DNA of 64,000 nucleotides from Phoronis australis (lineage: Eukaryota; Phoronida; Phoronidae). The notes under the pieces are model-generated. The model saw only the letters and a list, made by a program, of their open reading frames with translations. It made no database searches and was not told where the DNA came from. Of this stretch, positions 1-12,500 are shown piece after piece. A program made the position numbers and the translations under genes. Position 1 is the stretch's first letter; each line of letters begins with the position of its first letter. The stretch is taken from the NCBI GenBank assembly GCA_002633005.1, contig NMRA01000053.1, forward strand, positions 246,386 through 310,385, in the 5' to 3' direction.

Positions 1-415
1 CATCAAAAATAACATTATTTCCATTTCCTTCTGAGTTCTTCAACATAGACGTTCATCACCAAAAACGTAAGTGCCCACTGGTGTTGATGAAATTAAGATT
101 TAAGAGGGTACATATATGATGCACCAGGGAGAGTTTGCCTGGTTACCAATCAGATTACAAATGAATATTCAGTGTAATGTGATTCTGCAATGCACTTTAA
201 GAAATCCAAATTAAATCACAACTCATCATAACTACAACAATATATAAGTAGTTGAGGCTGTCGGTACAAAATAAAACCAAACGTTCAGATACAAAAACCT
301 TATCTTTACTGACGACAAGAGTTAATGGAATTTTATAACAAGATACAGGCCTCAAACCTTTCCCTTAACTAAAGGTACATTTCGTAGCAAAACCAGCAAG
401 TTTCATTTACGCCAC
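1..415. other. Intron of PIKFYVE, no feature seen
   Basis: This stretch follows the donor of the DEP exon on the minus strand. I looked for the next PIKFYVE exon, which should carry the second half of the DEP domain, and found no convincing acceptor with matching coding sequence. The next exon must lie beyond the left edge. Confidence 0.5.
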
Positions 416-573
416 CTGGACGAAGCTTTGTCCTTCCTAATTAACCAAGTGACCAGGTTGCGTCCAGTGATACAGTTAGGGTACGTCCTCAGACGATAGC
501 GGTGACTAAGGAACTCCAGTCCCTGCTCTGGATGGTTGATCAATAACCAAAGCTCCCTTAACTGGGCAGATCC
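416..573 (-). CDS. PIKFYVE: PIKFYVE exon: first half of DEP domain
   Basis: Exon of 158 bp, phase 0 in and phase 2 out. The acceptor is TTCTGCAG at 574-580 and the donor is CCAG|GTGGCG at 415. It encodes LRELWLLINHPEQGLEF followed by HRYRLRTYPNCITGRNLV and TWLIRKDK, matching the DEP domain of PIKfyve (vertebrate LKDLW, then HRYWLRTHPNC and ELVNWLIR). DEP domains help membrane targeting. The remaining DEP helices are on the next exon, off the window. Confidence 0.9.
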
Positions 574-3500
574 CTGCAGAACGATACAATGGAAATAAGA
601 CAATTCTTCAAAGTTTGCTGTACACGTCTGTCATATACAATACCATACTAAAACACCTCCAAGTGGTGTATGACTCAATCTACAGCACATGCCAAAAGTA
701 TTCAGATAAAATTACCCAGAATTCTCTGCCATGACGGCTTGCCGGGCAGAAGCTGAATGCATAGTCAGAGTTGCCTTCCCTTGTTACAGAGAATGAAGGG
801 GAGTTAACAGGAAGATGGTGAAGCAATTCTGTAATTAAAATTTTGTCCCACATAATAGCTATTACCAGCAATTTTTTGCTTTTAACATAAATAACCGTCG
901 TGACAGGGCAACGGTATTTTGTCTGATTACTTTCGTCTCTTACTGTTCTTTCACCGTACGTGATCTTAAAAGCATCATATATTTTCATTACGTCTTCACA
1001 TACTTACCTCTATCAAATACCGACGCTCTTGGTAAAAAGAGTCTCCAATGTTAGAAAAGTCCTGTTGTGGGGTTTTATCAAACAATCCTGAGTTGCGCGG
1101 GTCAGTAACGAGCGATATGGAGCGAGAACTCGAACTGGAATAATAATAATAATGAAAACAAGGTGTAGATTGATAACAAGGACAAGATGACTATTTCTGC
1201 TGCCAGCAGTTTGTGAAGAATGTTAGCACTTATGGTTGAAATTCAGTTGCAGACAATCACGTTTTTACGTGAGCTGCTTGACAGATAAATACGTGAAGAG
1301 TGTTTGAAAGGTGCATAGCAGTGGCACATGGTCTGGATACTTATCAGAACTTTTTTAGGTGTTCCCAAAGAATGCAAACGTGGTAAGGGAGCAATCCTGG
1401 TCCCATCAGAGCAATAGAAGGACGACCTAAAAGAATCATGAATGGGAGACTTAATATTCACCAGGTGCTGCTAATGAGTAAAGGTACCTCTTCTAACACC
1501 TGGATAGATTGAGTGCAGAATGCAATTCATCACCATGGGAGCATCTTTGGGGTAGCAGTCCATGTGACTACCTGAATGCATATTTCCATAGATTGTCACA
1601 CTAGTACCACATGGTAAACATTAAGTCGACCACTCTCAGAACAATACAAGACTAGAAAAACTACTAGTAGGTGAATATGGTCGATTAGGCCAAAAAACAT
1701 TATTCTGGTCAGCGCCCCAACTCATTTTGAAACCTGTGCCTTACTTCTTAAAGAAAAACAAAAAGCACCCACCCACATCAATTTCAGCCTAGGTGTAGAA
1801 TTATCTTTTCAAAAGCCGCTCAAACGCCTGCAAGTAAGGTTTTAAGTGACAGAGCTTGCTAAATCAACCACAGTTACCTGTGTGTTGGCAGTCAACAATT
1901 CATTTCCTGGCTGAGCTGCTTTGAAAATTAGAATAAAAAAGAAAAACCCTCACCACTTTTGCTCATCTCAGGTGAATTCTTTTTTACCACACCACCGTGT
2001 CAATTATCAAAAGAAAACAGACCAGAGTCAACTGGGCTTTTTTGGACTTGGGTATTGAAATGCCAGTTCATCTCTGGTCTTCACAAGACAAAATGGCTAA
2101 AACGCTTACTGCAAGTTTTAGCCACACGATGCTCAAAGACCAAGAAATGTCCCATTGTCATCATAGTGCACATTACCAAAGGTGCGAGTCCATAACTAGA
2201 TAAGAACAGATCTGACGTCTTTAGCGCTATACCAAGGGGCCGGTGCATAGCCTTGACAACCCACCTGTGTTTGATGGGGGTCACTGATTCATCATCGCCA
2301 CTATGAGAGAGTCTTCTCTTAGACTGGGGTGAGGTGAAGATCCTGAGTGCGTCGTACAGTCCCACCGCCGGGTCACTGATGTTGTTCTCCATCTCCTCCA
2401 AATTCTCGCTCATCTCACCAAGGTCACCTGTACTCTCTCTCACTTGTTCAAAGTAAGTCAGTACGATCTTGCAGCAGTAAGTGCACGCTCTCAAGTCACC
2501 TGGTGGAGAATTAAAGGGCAAAAGGTCATCCAAGGTCATTGAAGGTCATCTTACATCTACTAATCCCGTGATAAAGCTTCCACTTCCTCCCAAGTCTGAC
2601 CTTTCAAATGTTCTTCTTCCTTGCTTTTCCCTGCACATGACACCACTAATAGCTTACAAGGAAATTTCTCAAAACATATTGTTTTCAATCATGAAGTACA
2701 TTGTGACAAGGTAGAGATTTTTAAAAAAAACAAATGAATGAATTTCATCCACCAACTGTCAAGAAATAATTCAAATAAGAACATTGATAAGAACATGCCT
2801 GTCAAGTATTTTGAAGATCCTTCCAAGGGTTTATGAGACATACATATAGACAACCATACAGATAATAAGAACAGGCATCCACAAAATTTAGATAATTATT
2901 ATATTGACATATAAAGAAAAGATACTCAAATAACACATTTGTTTTGAAACCACACCTGTGTAACCCATTATTTTTCCTGGAACTGCCTGGTTACAGCAGC
3001 GACTACAGAAGATCTGTCCACAGATCCTGCAATGGTGACGCCGCCGGAACGTGTTGAACTTGTCGCCACACTCGTAGCACTCACGGCAGTTGTTGTCTGG
3101 CATCCAGTACTGCTTGAAGTCACTGTCTTTGTATACCTTGGGGACCTGCAAAAATGAAGACCAATGATATTTAGAATTTGTCCATTTTTGTTGATCTCAA
3201 GAATCGAAGATCCATGCAGTTATGAAGCTGTTAAAAGAATCCCACTCATTTATGTCACACATGCTCCAGACCAGGCTTCTATAACGGACCAGGCATTTAT
3301 TAAGCCTGTCATACTTTGACGCTGGAGATGAAAAGTCGTTGACTTCCATAGCTCATGCATAACCTCAAAATGGACCAAGCCGCACCTCAAAAGCAGCACT
3401 GAGGTGGACACCCATTGGGTATAGGAAGCATTGCCAGGCTAGAACGGTGCGGCAGCATACCAATACAGTGGAGCTTGGGAAAGCTAGTCTGATCTGGCAA

Positions 3501-6500
3501 AGGCGCAACGCCAAAGGTGGCTAAGTGAAGGCAATTCCTTGACATCTCCTTCCTAAGGGACATGTCCCACAATTCACATGATAGTCAGTATCCATTACAC
3601 ACTCATTGCTTTCCCAATTGGTTGCAGGGAGGAGTGCATAGCCTAGTGATCAAGCTGATGTAATCAATTCTCAGCTAGTCTTTTGTCACACCTGGCTATG
3701 TCAATTGGGGTATGGTGTTCTGGTCATTACAGGGCATTATCTGAAGTTCTCATGCCTTGTCTGAGTCCGCCAATTCTAAAAACTGACTGTCACTCTCTGA
3801 TGGTCAGTAAAGGGGTATAGGGCTGGTAATGTAAAGTGATGCAATTGTTGAACTGTGTTACAACAAAACCTCTGTAAAAATCATTTTAATCAATGTTCAC
3901 TGAAACCAAATCAATTTGTACTTAATAGTTCAATTAATTTGGGACTCGTGGAATGAAACGTCGTAAGCAAGCGAAAGTAACACACGTTGTGAAGAGATTT
4001 GATGGTGCTTATGTTCAACCGAGTTGAATAATGAACCTTTGTGGCTAAAACAGGAGAAACAATTAACAGTACACTACTATCATGGTAAAATTCTCTAATT
4101 TGGGACAGTCTCTAAAACTTGGGACATGGAACTTCAAGCAGAAATCAAATTTTCTTAATTCTGAAGATTCTGACATGGTAGACTTTGACATTCATCATAC
4201 TTCTCAAAACCCAGTCACTGCACTTTTGTATCCAGAGTCTGAAATTAGACTTGGCAGTTTATAAAATCATCAAAAATAGCTGTCAACCTTTCCATGCATC
4301 CTCATAGTGTGTAACATGGAAGTGAATGGACATTTTTTATTGATACTAATTCTTGAATTTGGGACGAGCAATACTGCCTAATTCTAAAACTTAGTACACG
4401 TTCTGACCTTGAGCAAAACATTTTTTTTCTGTCCCAAACTGGAGAATATTTACCATGCTCGCAGTTCCNCGGGTCACTGATGTTGTTCTCCATCTCCTCC
4501 AAATTCTCGCTCATCTCACCAAGGTCACCTGTACTCTCTCTCACTTGTTCAAAGTAAGTCAGTACGATCTTGCAGCAGTAAGTGCACGCTCTCAAGTCAC
4601 CTGGTGGAAAATTAAAGGGCAAAAGGTCATCCAAGGTCATTGAAGGTCATCTTACATCTACTAATCCCGTGATAAAGCTTCCACTTCCTCCCAAGTCTGA
4701 CCTTTCAAATGTTCTTCTTCCTTGCTTTTCCCTGCACATGACACCACTACTAGATTACAAGGAAATTTTTCAAAAAGATATTGTTTTAAATCCTGAAGTA
4801 CATTGTGATTCAAGGTAGATTTTTTAAACAAACAAATGAATGAATTTCATCCACCAACTGTCAAAAAATAATTCAAATAAGAACATTGATAAGAACATGC
4901 CTGTCAAGTATTTTGAAGATCCTTCCAAGGGTTTATGAGACATACAAATAGACAAACATACAGATAATAAGAACAGGCATCCACAAAATTTAGATAATTA
5001 TTATATTGACAAATAAAGAAAAGATACTCAAATAACACATTTGTTTTGAAAGCACACCTGTGTAACCCATTATTTTTCCTGGAACTGCCTGGTTACAGCA
5101 GCGACTACAGAAGATCTGTCCACAGATCCTGCAATGGTGACGCCGCCGGAACGTGTTGAACTTGTCGCCACACTCGTAGCACTCACGGCAATTGTTGTCT
5201 GGCATCCAGTACTGCTTGAAGTCACTGTCTTTGTATACTTTGGGGACCTGCAAAAATGAAGACCAGTGATATTTAGAATTTGTCCATTTTTGTTGATCTC
5301 AAGAATCGAAGATCCATGCAGTTATGAAGCTGTTAAAAGAATCCCACTCATTTATGTCACACATGCTCCAGACCTGACTTCTATAAGGGACCAGGCATTT
5401 ATTAAGCCTGTCATACTTTGACGCTGGAGATGAAATGTCGTTGACCACCATAGCTCATGCATAACCTCAGAATGGACCAAGCCGCACCTCAAAGGCAGCA
5501 CTGAGGTGGACACCCATTGGGAAAAGGAAGCAGTGCCAGGCTAGAACAGTGCAGCAGCATACCAATACAGTGGAGCTTGGGAAAGCTAGTCTGATTTGGC
5601 AAAGGCGCAATGCCAAACGTGGCTAAGTGGAGGCAATTCCTTAACATCTCCTTCCTAAGGGACATGTCCCACAATTCACATGATAGTCAGTATCCATTAC
5701 ACACTCATTACTTTCCCAATTGGTTGCAGGGAGGAGTGCATAGTCTAGTGATCAAGCTGATGTAATCAATTCTCAGCTAGTCTTTTGTCACACCTGGCAG
5801 TGTCAATTGGGGTATGGTGTTCTGGTCATTACAGGGCATTATCTGAAGTTCTCATGCCTTGTCTGAGTCTGCCAATTCTGAAAACTGACTGTCACTCTCT
5901 GATGGTCAGTGAGTAAAGGAGGATAGGGCTGGTAATGTAAAGTGATGCGATTGTTGAACTGTGTTACAACAAAACCTCAGAAACGATCATTCAGATCAAT
6001 GTTCCATGCAACCAAATCAATTTGTATATAATAGTTCAATTAATTTGGGACTCGTGGAATGAAACGTCGTAAGCAAGCGAAAGTAACACACATTGTGAAG
6101 AGATTTGATGGTGTTTATGTTCAAGCGAGTTGAATAAAGTTTTAACCATTGAACTAGAAATGAACCTTTGTGGCTAAAACAGGAGAAACAATTAACAGTG
6201 CACTACTATCATGGTAAAATTCTGTAATTTGGGACAGTCTCTAAAACTTGGGACATGGAAATTCAAGCAGAAATCAAATTTTCTTAATTCTGAAGATTCT
6301 GACATGGTAGACTTTGACATTCATCATATTTCTCAAAACCCAGTCACTGCACTTTTGTATTCAGAGTCTGAAATTAGACTTGGCCGTTTATAAAATCATC
6401 AAAAATAGCTGTCAACCTTTCCATGCATCCTCATAGTGTGTAACATGGAAGTGAATGACCATTTTTTATTGATACTAATTCTTGAATTTGGGATGAGCAA

Positions 6501-9500
6501 TACTGCCTAATTCTAAAACTTAGTACACGTTCTGACCTTGAGCAAAACATTTTTTTTCTGTCCCAAACTGGAGAATATTTACCATGCTCGCAGTTCCCAT
6601 TTATCTCAAGTTCTATCATAAGAACACAATTACAATCAAGCCAACATAGACGAGGACTCAACAGTTGACTGAGTTATGACCTGTGTTTTCCTGTCCATTA
6701 GTTTGCCCAGTCGTCGAAGAACTCCATCGAACGTTCTGTGAATCATGGCTTCTTTTCCAACTTGCTCTTCGCTGCCTTCCAATGATTTCTCTGAAAAATG
6801 TAAATAATCAACATAAAAGGAAAGCCAATACCTTTCCTGGTGCTTTTAATTTAATAGTTTTATGTTCACTAATGACAAAGGTCTCCAAGGAAAAAGCAAA
6901 ACTTCTCACCATCCATATATAATGAATAAACTACATGTACAAAGAGTAGCTCTTTCTCTTATGTTGATTCTTTGACCAGATACTGACATTATACAGCACA
7001 GAGAATGTTATCAGAGGTCAAGTTTCGCAGATGGGCCCTGACAAGAAAAAAATTAGGTCAATCACCTAAGCACAAGTGAATAACACTCACAGCACCAAAA
7101 TAAAATTGAAAAACAAAAACAGCAATGCTGGCTCTTTTTTGCTAGAGACGAGTGGGGCTGCCTGGAATTTGGGCCATGCTGAGAGATATAAAAAGAAAAG
7201 GTTTCATGTGTGTCAACACCAGTCAGATACCTGAAGTTCATAGCACCTGCAAGCAATTTTCATAACACGTCTGCATTTTCTAGTTTACCATTAAGTTTTA
7301 AAATAGCACCTCCTACCCTGAAACCTAATATAGCTGCTGTCAAAAATGTATGCATAAAATCGTCAACCTTGAAGAACAGTCTATGAACATTTTACACTAT
7401 AACTGGAGCCCACTTCACTTATCTGAACTTATGCAACTAAATAAGGGAGGATGTCCAGTGTTGAACTGTGTCTTATCTTAACTGAACTGGCCTTAGACCT
7501 CTTTTTCTACAATAAATAGAAAATTAGCCAGGCATGTGCTATTTACCAAAGAATCCTTCACAATAAAAGATCATCACCCATACTATTCATTGAATGCCAG
7601 CTAGACATTTTTCGGCCTGTAGTTCCAGTAACCCATTGTTTATGTACTGCCGTGCATTGTGGTTCAACTGATCTCCCATCTGAGCACTCAATGTTTTGCA
7701 TGTACTCAACTGAATATGATTTATAGTCAGTAAAGTGAAACATCGTGTTTATAATAAATGTCTGACTGTGTGTTATGGCATTTATTTTTCAATTTTTAAT
7801 CTTGCACTAAGCAGTGTATCTATTCCAGAGTGTTGACTGGTCAGTGATGAACCGTCGTGTTGACTCGGGTCAATGACTGGCCACAAATCATTTTCACAAT
7901 AACAATTATATACTAAGAAACAATTCAATCCGCAACTTTCATCTCACTATACAATCACTCTAAAATATTCATTTGACCTGTGCAATACATAATCACATGG
8001 ATGACCTGATTAATACCCAACTGCTACATTATAGGTATAGGCTCTCAACCTATCTTCACAGGTCTAATATTCACCCAACCTCATTGGATATTCATTGAGT
8101 ACCTGAAGCTGAGCTGGCAGTGCTTGGAGACTGTCGTTTTGTTTCTGGTGTAGGGGGTGCTTCCATCGGCCTCACGGTGTCCAGCGTGGATGGGCGAACA
8201 GTTTTGGCAGTGGTAGGGCGAACAGACTGTTTCACTGAACGTGATGGAGAAGAGGAACCTGACGAAAGATCAAAGATAGTCGTAGCTTCATTTTGACAGC
8301 CAACTTCTCAGGCTTAAAAGTCTACACTAAGTCATGAAGAAACTTAACTAGCCACTAAAGTAAAGAAAGGATTTACAAGTTTTGTCGCAAAATTTTCATG
8401 CACATAAAGTGACCACAATGCCTCCATTTTGGAACCAAATATTGGCCAACTCCCGTATGAAATATTTATAAATGATGCAAAATTACCCTCACCAGACCCA
8501 AAAATTCCTCTTCAATGATTAGAAAATACCCTCAAGATAAGGATCACTTTGGTGAAACATTAGTCTAGACTTCTCAAGACATTGCCAATGAAGAGTGGCG
8601 ACAGGGAATACTTGGTTCTGAAAAGTGGTGTTGAATTTTTCCCTCAACAAAAAATTCCCTTCTCAGAAGGTACACCTTTCCACTCAAGTGTGTGTGACAG
8701 CCCTGATGTATAAATTACAGAGATTTACGCGCAAAACATGCTTTGTGACTGGAAAAAAATATGAACACGTGACAACAAATGTGTGGATATTATTTTTGTC
8801 CACATTCCTTCGGGTAATAAGGATTTGAAAACAAATAGGTTTAAAGGGTCGTCAATCAGTATTTAAAACACATCCGAAAAGCCGTAATTCGCTGTAACAA
8901 AGGCTTTCAGTTACCTTAATCACCAGAGCTGATTTATCCGAGGACACTATAAAATCAGTCATAACAAAAATGGTAATGATCGTGATCTAACAAGAGTTAA
9001 CTGGTTATATTCATAGACGCAACAAATGTCACCAATTACCAAGGATTACATATAGCGATAATTCTAACACCTTAATCAAAGACTGACTTAGTCGATAAGA
9101 TAACTGTAATCCCAATATGAGTTATCCAATTGGAAATTGTTGTAAAAATTAATCATTCCACAAAGTCATCGGGTTTTGCACTTTGTTCAGTCTGAAGTCA
9201 TTCATGAGTCAACAATAACAGGACCTAAAACAAGTATTTGATCTATCAAATTCATTAGTTAACACTCTGCATAGTGTTCTCCCTAAATGTTATTACTGTA
9301 AATGTTTTTAATAGAGCCATATTTCCATAGCCCTGAGCTATGTTTCAAAGCACGGTAAAATGTGACACCAAACACTATGCTCTGGCCTCAAACAACAGAC
9401 GTATTTGCTCTTCCGAAACAGCACGTCACTCTCATTGTGTCCTTGTTCTTCATTTGAATAGAAATTGCTGATGATAAACCTGCAGTTTCACTGATAGCAT

Positions 9501-12500
9501 TACTAATTCTGCGGCTGAAGTACTAAAGAATAGCCCGTTCTTCTCAACCTCGCTTCTAGTCTGAGTTTTAAGAACAATGTGAGAGCAACTTTATAATAGA
9601 AAGAGCCTTGAATTAAAAAACTGATAATCAAAAAGCATGTTTTACTGCACCTTAAATCTCAGATGGCGCCCGAGTCTGCATGTCACAAGCCGTCGTGCCT
9701 TAGTTTAACAAACCCCTTTGTTGAGTGAAAAGCATTCACCTGAAGCTCAATGCATGCAAACATGCCAATCCTGAGATACTGTGACCCGAGCAGCAGAGCA
9801 TTTCTCTCCCAAGACCACACAACCAAGCAGTGGTATCCCATGTCTTGCTAGCATCCCACGTAAAGTCTCTGCATGTGTGTGTACTTTAAGTGACCAGTTC
9901 CTAATGACTACTTAGCATATTTGTTACTAAAATGACAGAGATCAGACTGTACCTGAGTCAGCTTTCTTCAGAAAAGTTCACGAAACCATATCAACTGACT
10001 CAATGAAAGCTTGCAGTCTTCTCGAGCTTTCCAGGAACCTATTCCATATCATTCATTTATGGAAATATTCCATAGATCCTAGGATATTAAGTTCATGTAC
10101 AACGTCGTTCCTAAGTCTAACCCCTACACAAGCAGCTGGATGATAGGTGTGGATGATAGGTGTGCAGACCACAGCCATCAACAGACTCACCCATACTGAA
10201 ATGTTCCCAGCCGAAGTTCATGACAAATGCCGAAACGCCAGTATTCCTCTCATCAAGTAATTCTATAGGAAATTACATCAGGCAAAATTTAATCTTAACT
10301 TTAATGGACTTTTTTGCAATAGTTTATTAAATAGTTTGTTGTCGGTGACAACAAACTGAAAAACAAATGCATTTTTAATTGCTTTAATTCTGACTCTATG
10401 CAACTGTCAAAAATCACAGCATTCATTTAGGTCAAGGCCAATATATAAATAATAATTTGGTTCTCATCTGTGGTTGATTTGACAATTGATAAGCTGGTGC
10501 GTTACTTTTAGCCAATGTTTCTTGAAACATAAAAATTCATCTGATATTTAAGTAGCATAAACTGGCAAAGTATTTTTCTGTATCCAGCTCAAACAGTGAT
10601 GCAGTGACATGGTTGGGGAGAGGGAGCTATCAGCTATGCTTCTGCGGACAAGGGGTCATGGATTTTCTTCGCTCCCCACTAAAGGAAACCTTCATATGCC
10701 GCTATAGTCATTTTAAGTGATGTTGAGTTGGAAATCACATCTATGCGTACATGATTTTAACACCTGTGTTATTTGTCGTTTGTTTGTACAATCACATAAA
10801 AACCAATAAACCATTCTTACCACTTTAAGTTTGTGTTTCAGGTAATACAGTCGTGCGAAGGTTTTCTAATCAAAGCTAAATTTAGATTGCAGTCATCATA
10901 AGGTTACACTCAAAGTTCACTCAACAACGTCTCCATTTTTACCTAAACGTATGAGGCGTGTTGATCATATGTACGACCTTAACACAGTAAACTTATTATT
11001 TCCTGAAAGTAGGTAGTCTATAGTAGTTGATTGTTGACTTTTGACCAATCTGTTATTAATTGGGTCATGTGATCATGTATTTTGGTAAAATTAAGCAAAA
11101 TGAAAAGTTATGATAGCAAAGAATGGTATCAACAACAAGATGTTAATATAATATATATATTTTGTTTTCGTTTTATGCAACTTTAAACATTTTTCTTGAA
11201 AATTGTTCAAGTCCAATTTTTATAGGCCCTCATGCAAAAGTGGAACATTTTAAAACAATTCCTAACACTGTTTTCAAAGCATAGTCTCTTGAAGTTTCAA
11301 GTGAATACCATCAACCATTTCTGAGATATGATGTTCTGAAGTCATCCAAACTTGGAATTTTTATAGGATCCTACAAACTTCAATTGATCTGTTGTCAAGC
11401 GCACTAAAAAGAAATATTCACTGATATTTTGTGGTGAGAGCTGAGTGTCTTGAGTCATGAAATACAGCCACTCAACAGTTCTTGTTTCTATGGCTACACT
11501 GTGGTTGGAATGGAGCTCATAAATGTTAACTGGATAAATGAACAGCTTCATTCTTCTTTTTCAGATGTTAGTCATTTTTACCAGCCGATGATGAGCACCA
11601 TATAACTTCAAGGCAGTGATAATACAGCCAAATAGTCAAGACACTAGCCAAACACCAGTTACATGAATATATTTGTGAGGTTTTTGAAAATCAACATATG
11701 CATTAAATTTTTGTCAAAAGTGATGCGGGTGAGCCCTTTCTCTATTCTTCACAGCTTCAAAAATAAGTCAAGAGCAGGCCAGAAGCGAAATGCTTTTTGG
11801 CCTCATGATACTATCAGTGAGGAACAGATGACACTCTATGTACAACATGATCTATTCACATTAATGAAGTGAGGAAATTTCCTTGTAACATACTTCACCA
11901 CAGAACGAAATATAATCCCCATTGAAATATATCCATGTAAATTTTCCATTTGTTTTCAAGTTATAATTTTGACCACTTACACAGCTCAAAATTGACGAAT
12001 TTTTGTACAGAACTGTAACACAAAACCTTAACCTTGATTTGATTATATATTCTAGTGAGCATGATAGACAGAGTAGACAAAATGCATTATTCTCTCAGAA
12101 ACGGACATTTTGCAGTATTTCTCCTTTTGTGTGAATCACTTGAATATCCCACTGCGTAACAGTGGTAATTTGATGACATCTTAATCACAAAGAATTTGTA
12201 AAAAACCAACGAAATTCCATGGCTGCAGTGAACTGTAGGTGACGCAGGATGTCCTCTATCAAGCACTTGCCACCTAGTGTCGTGAATATGTAAACGTTAT
12301 AATGAAAAAACATATCGCTCTGATGCTTTGAAGCCTCTCCCGAATTAATTCAGTATACAGCCTGTGAACAAAAAACGACTATACATTTTTAAAACTGTTT
12401 GAAAACTAAGAGTTTACCTTTCTTGCCAAGAATCCATGATATGATACTAGTGGATCTCTGATCTTCAAAACTGAGATGCGCAAACTCTGTCAATGTCTCT

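Larger units (their letters stand above)
2369..6597. repeat. 2.1 kb tandem duplication joined by a single N
   Basis: Copy A is 2369-4468 and copy B is 4470-6597, offset 2101-2128 bp. They are nearly identical over exons and introns, with scattered SNPs and small indels. The join at 4469 is an N that fuses intron sequence (ending gcagttcc) to the middle of a coding exon (starting cgggtcac). The right boundary recurs at 6597, where the sequence continues normally. This looks like two alleles of one locus laid end to end by the assembler rather than a real duplication. Confidence 0.9.

Noticed and set aside
1341-1426. Possible PIKFYVE exon on the minus strand (SSFYCSDGTRIAPLPRLHS)
   Set aside because: The acceptor is weak and its exit phase (1) does not join the DEP exon; the exon at 1008-1134 fits both phases and family sequence.
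2956-5247. A PIKFYVE with two FYVE domains
   Set aside because: The second post-FYVE exon is cut by an N, and FYVE-to-FYVE splicing breaks the frame; an assembly artefact explains it better.
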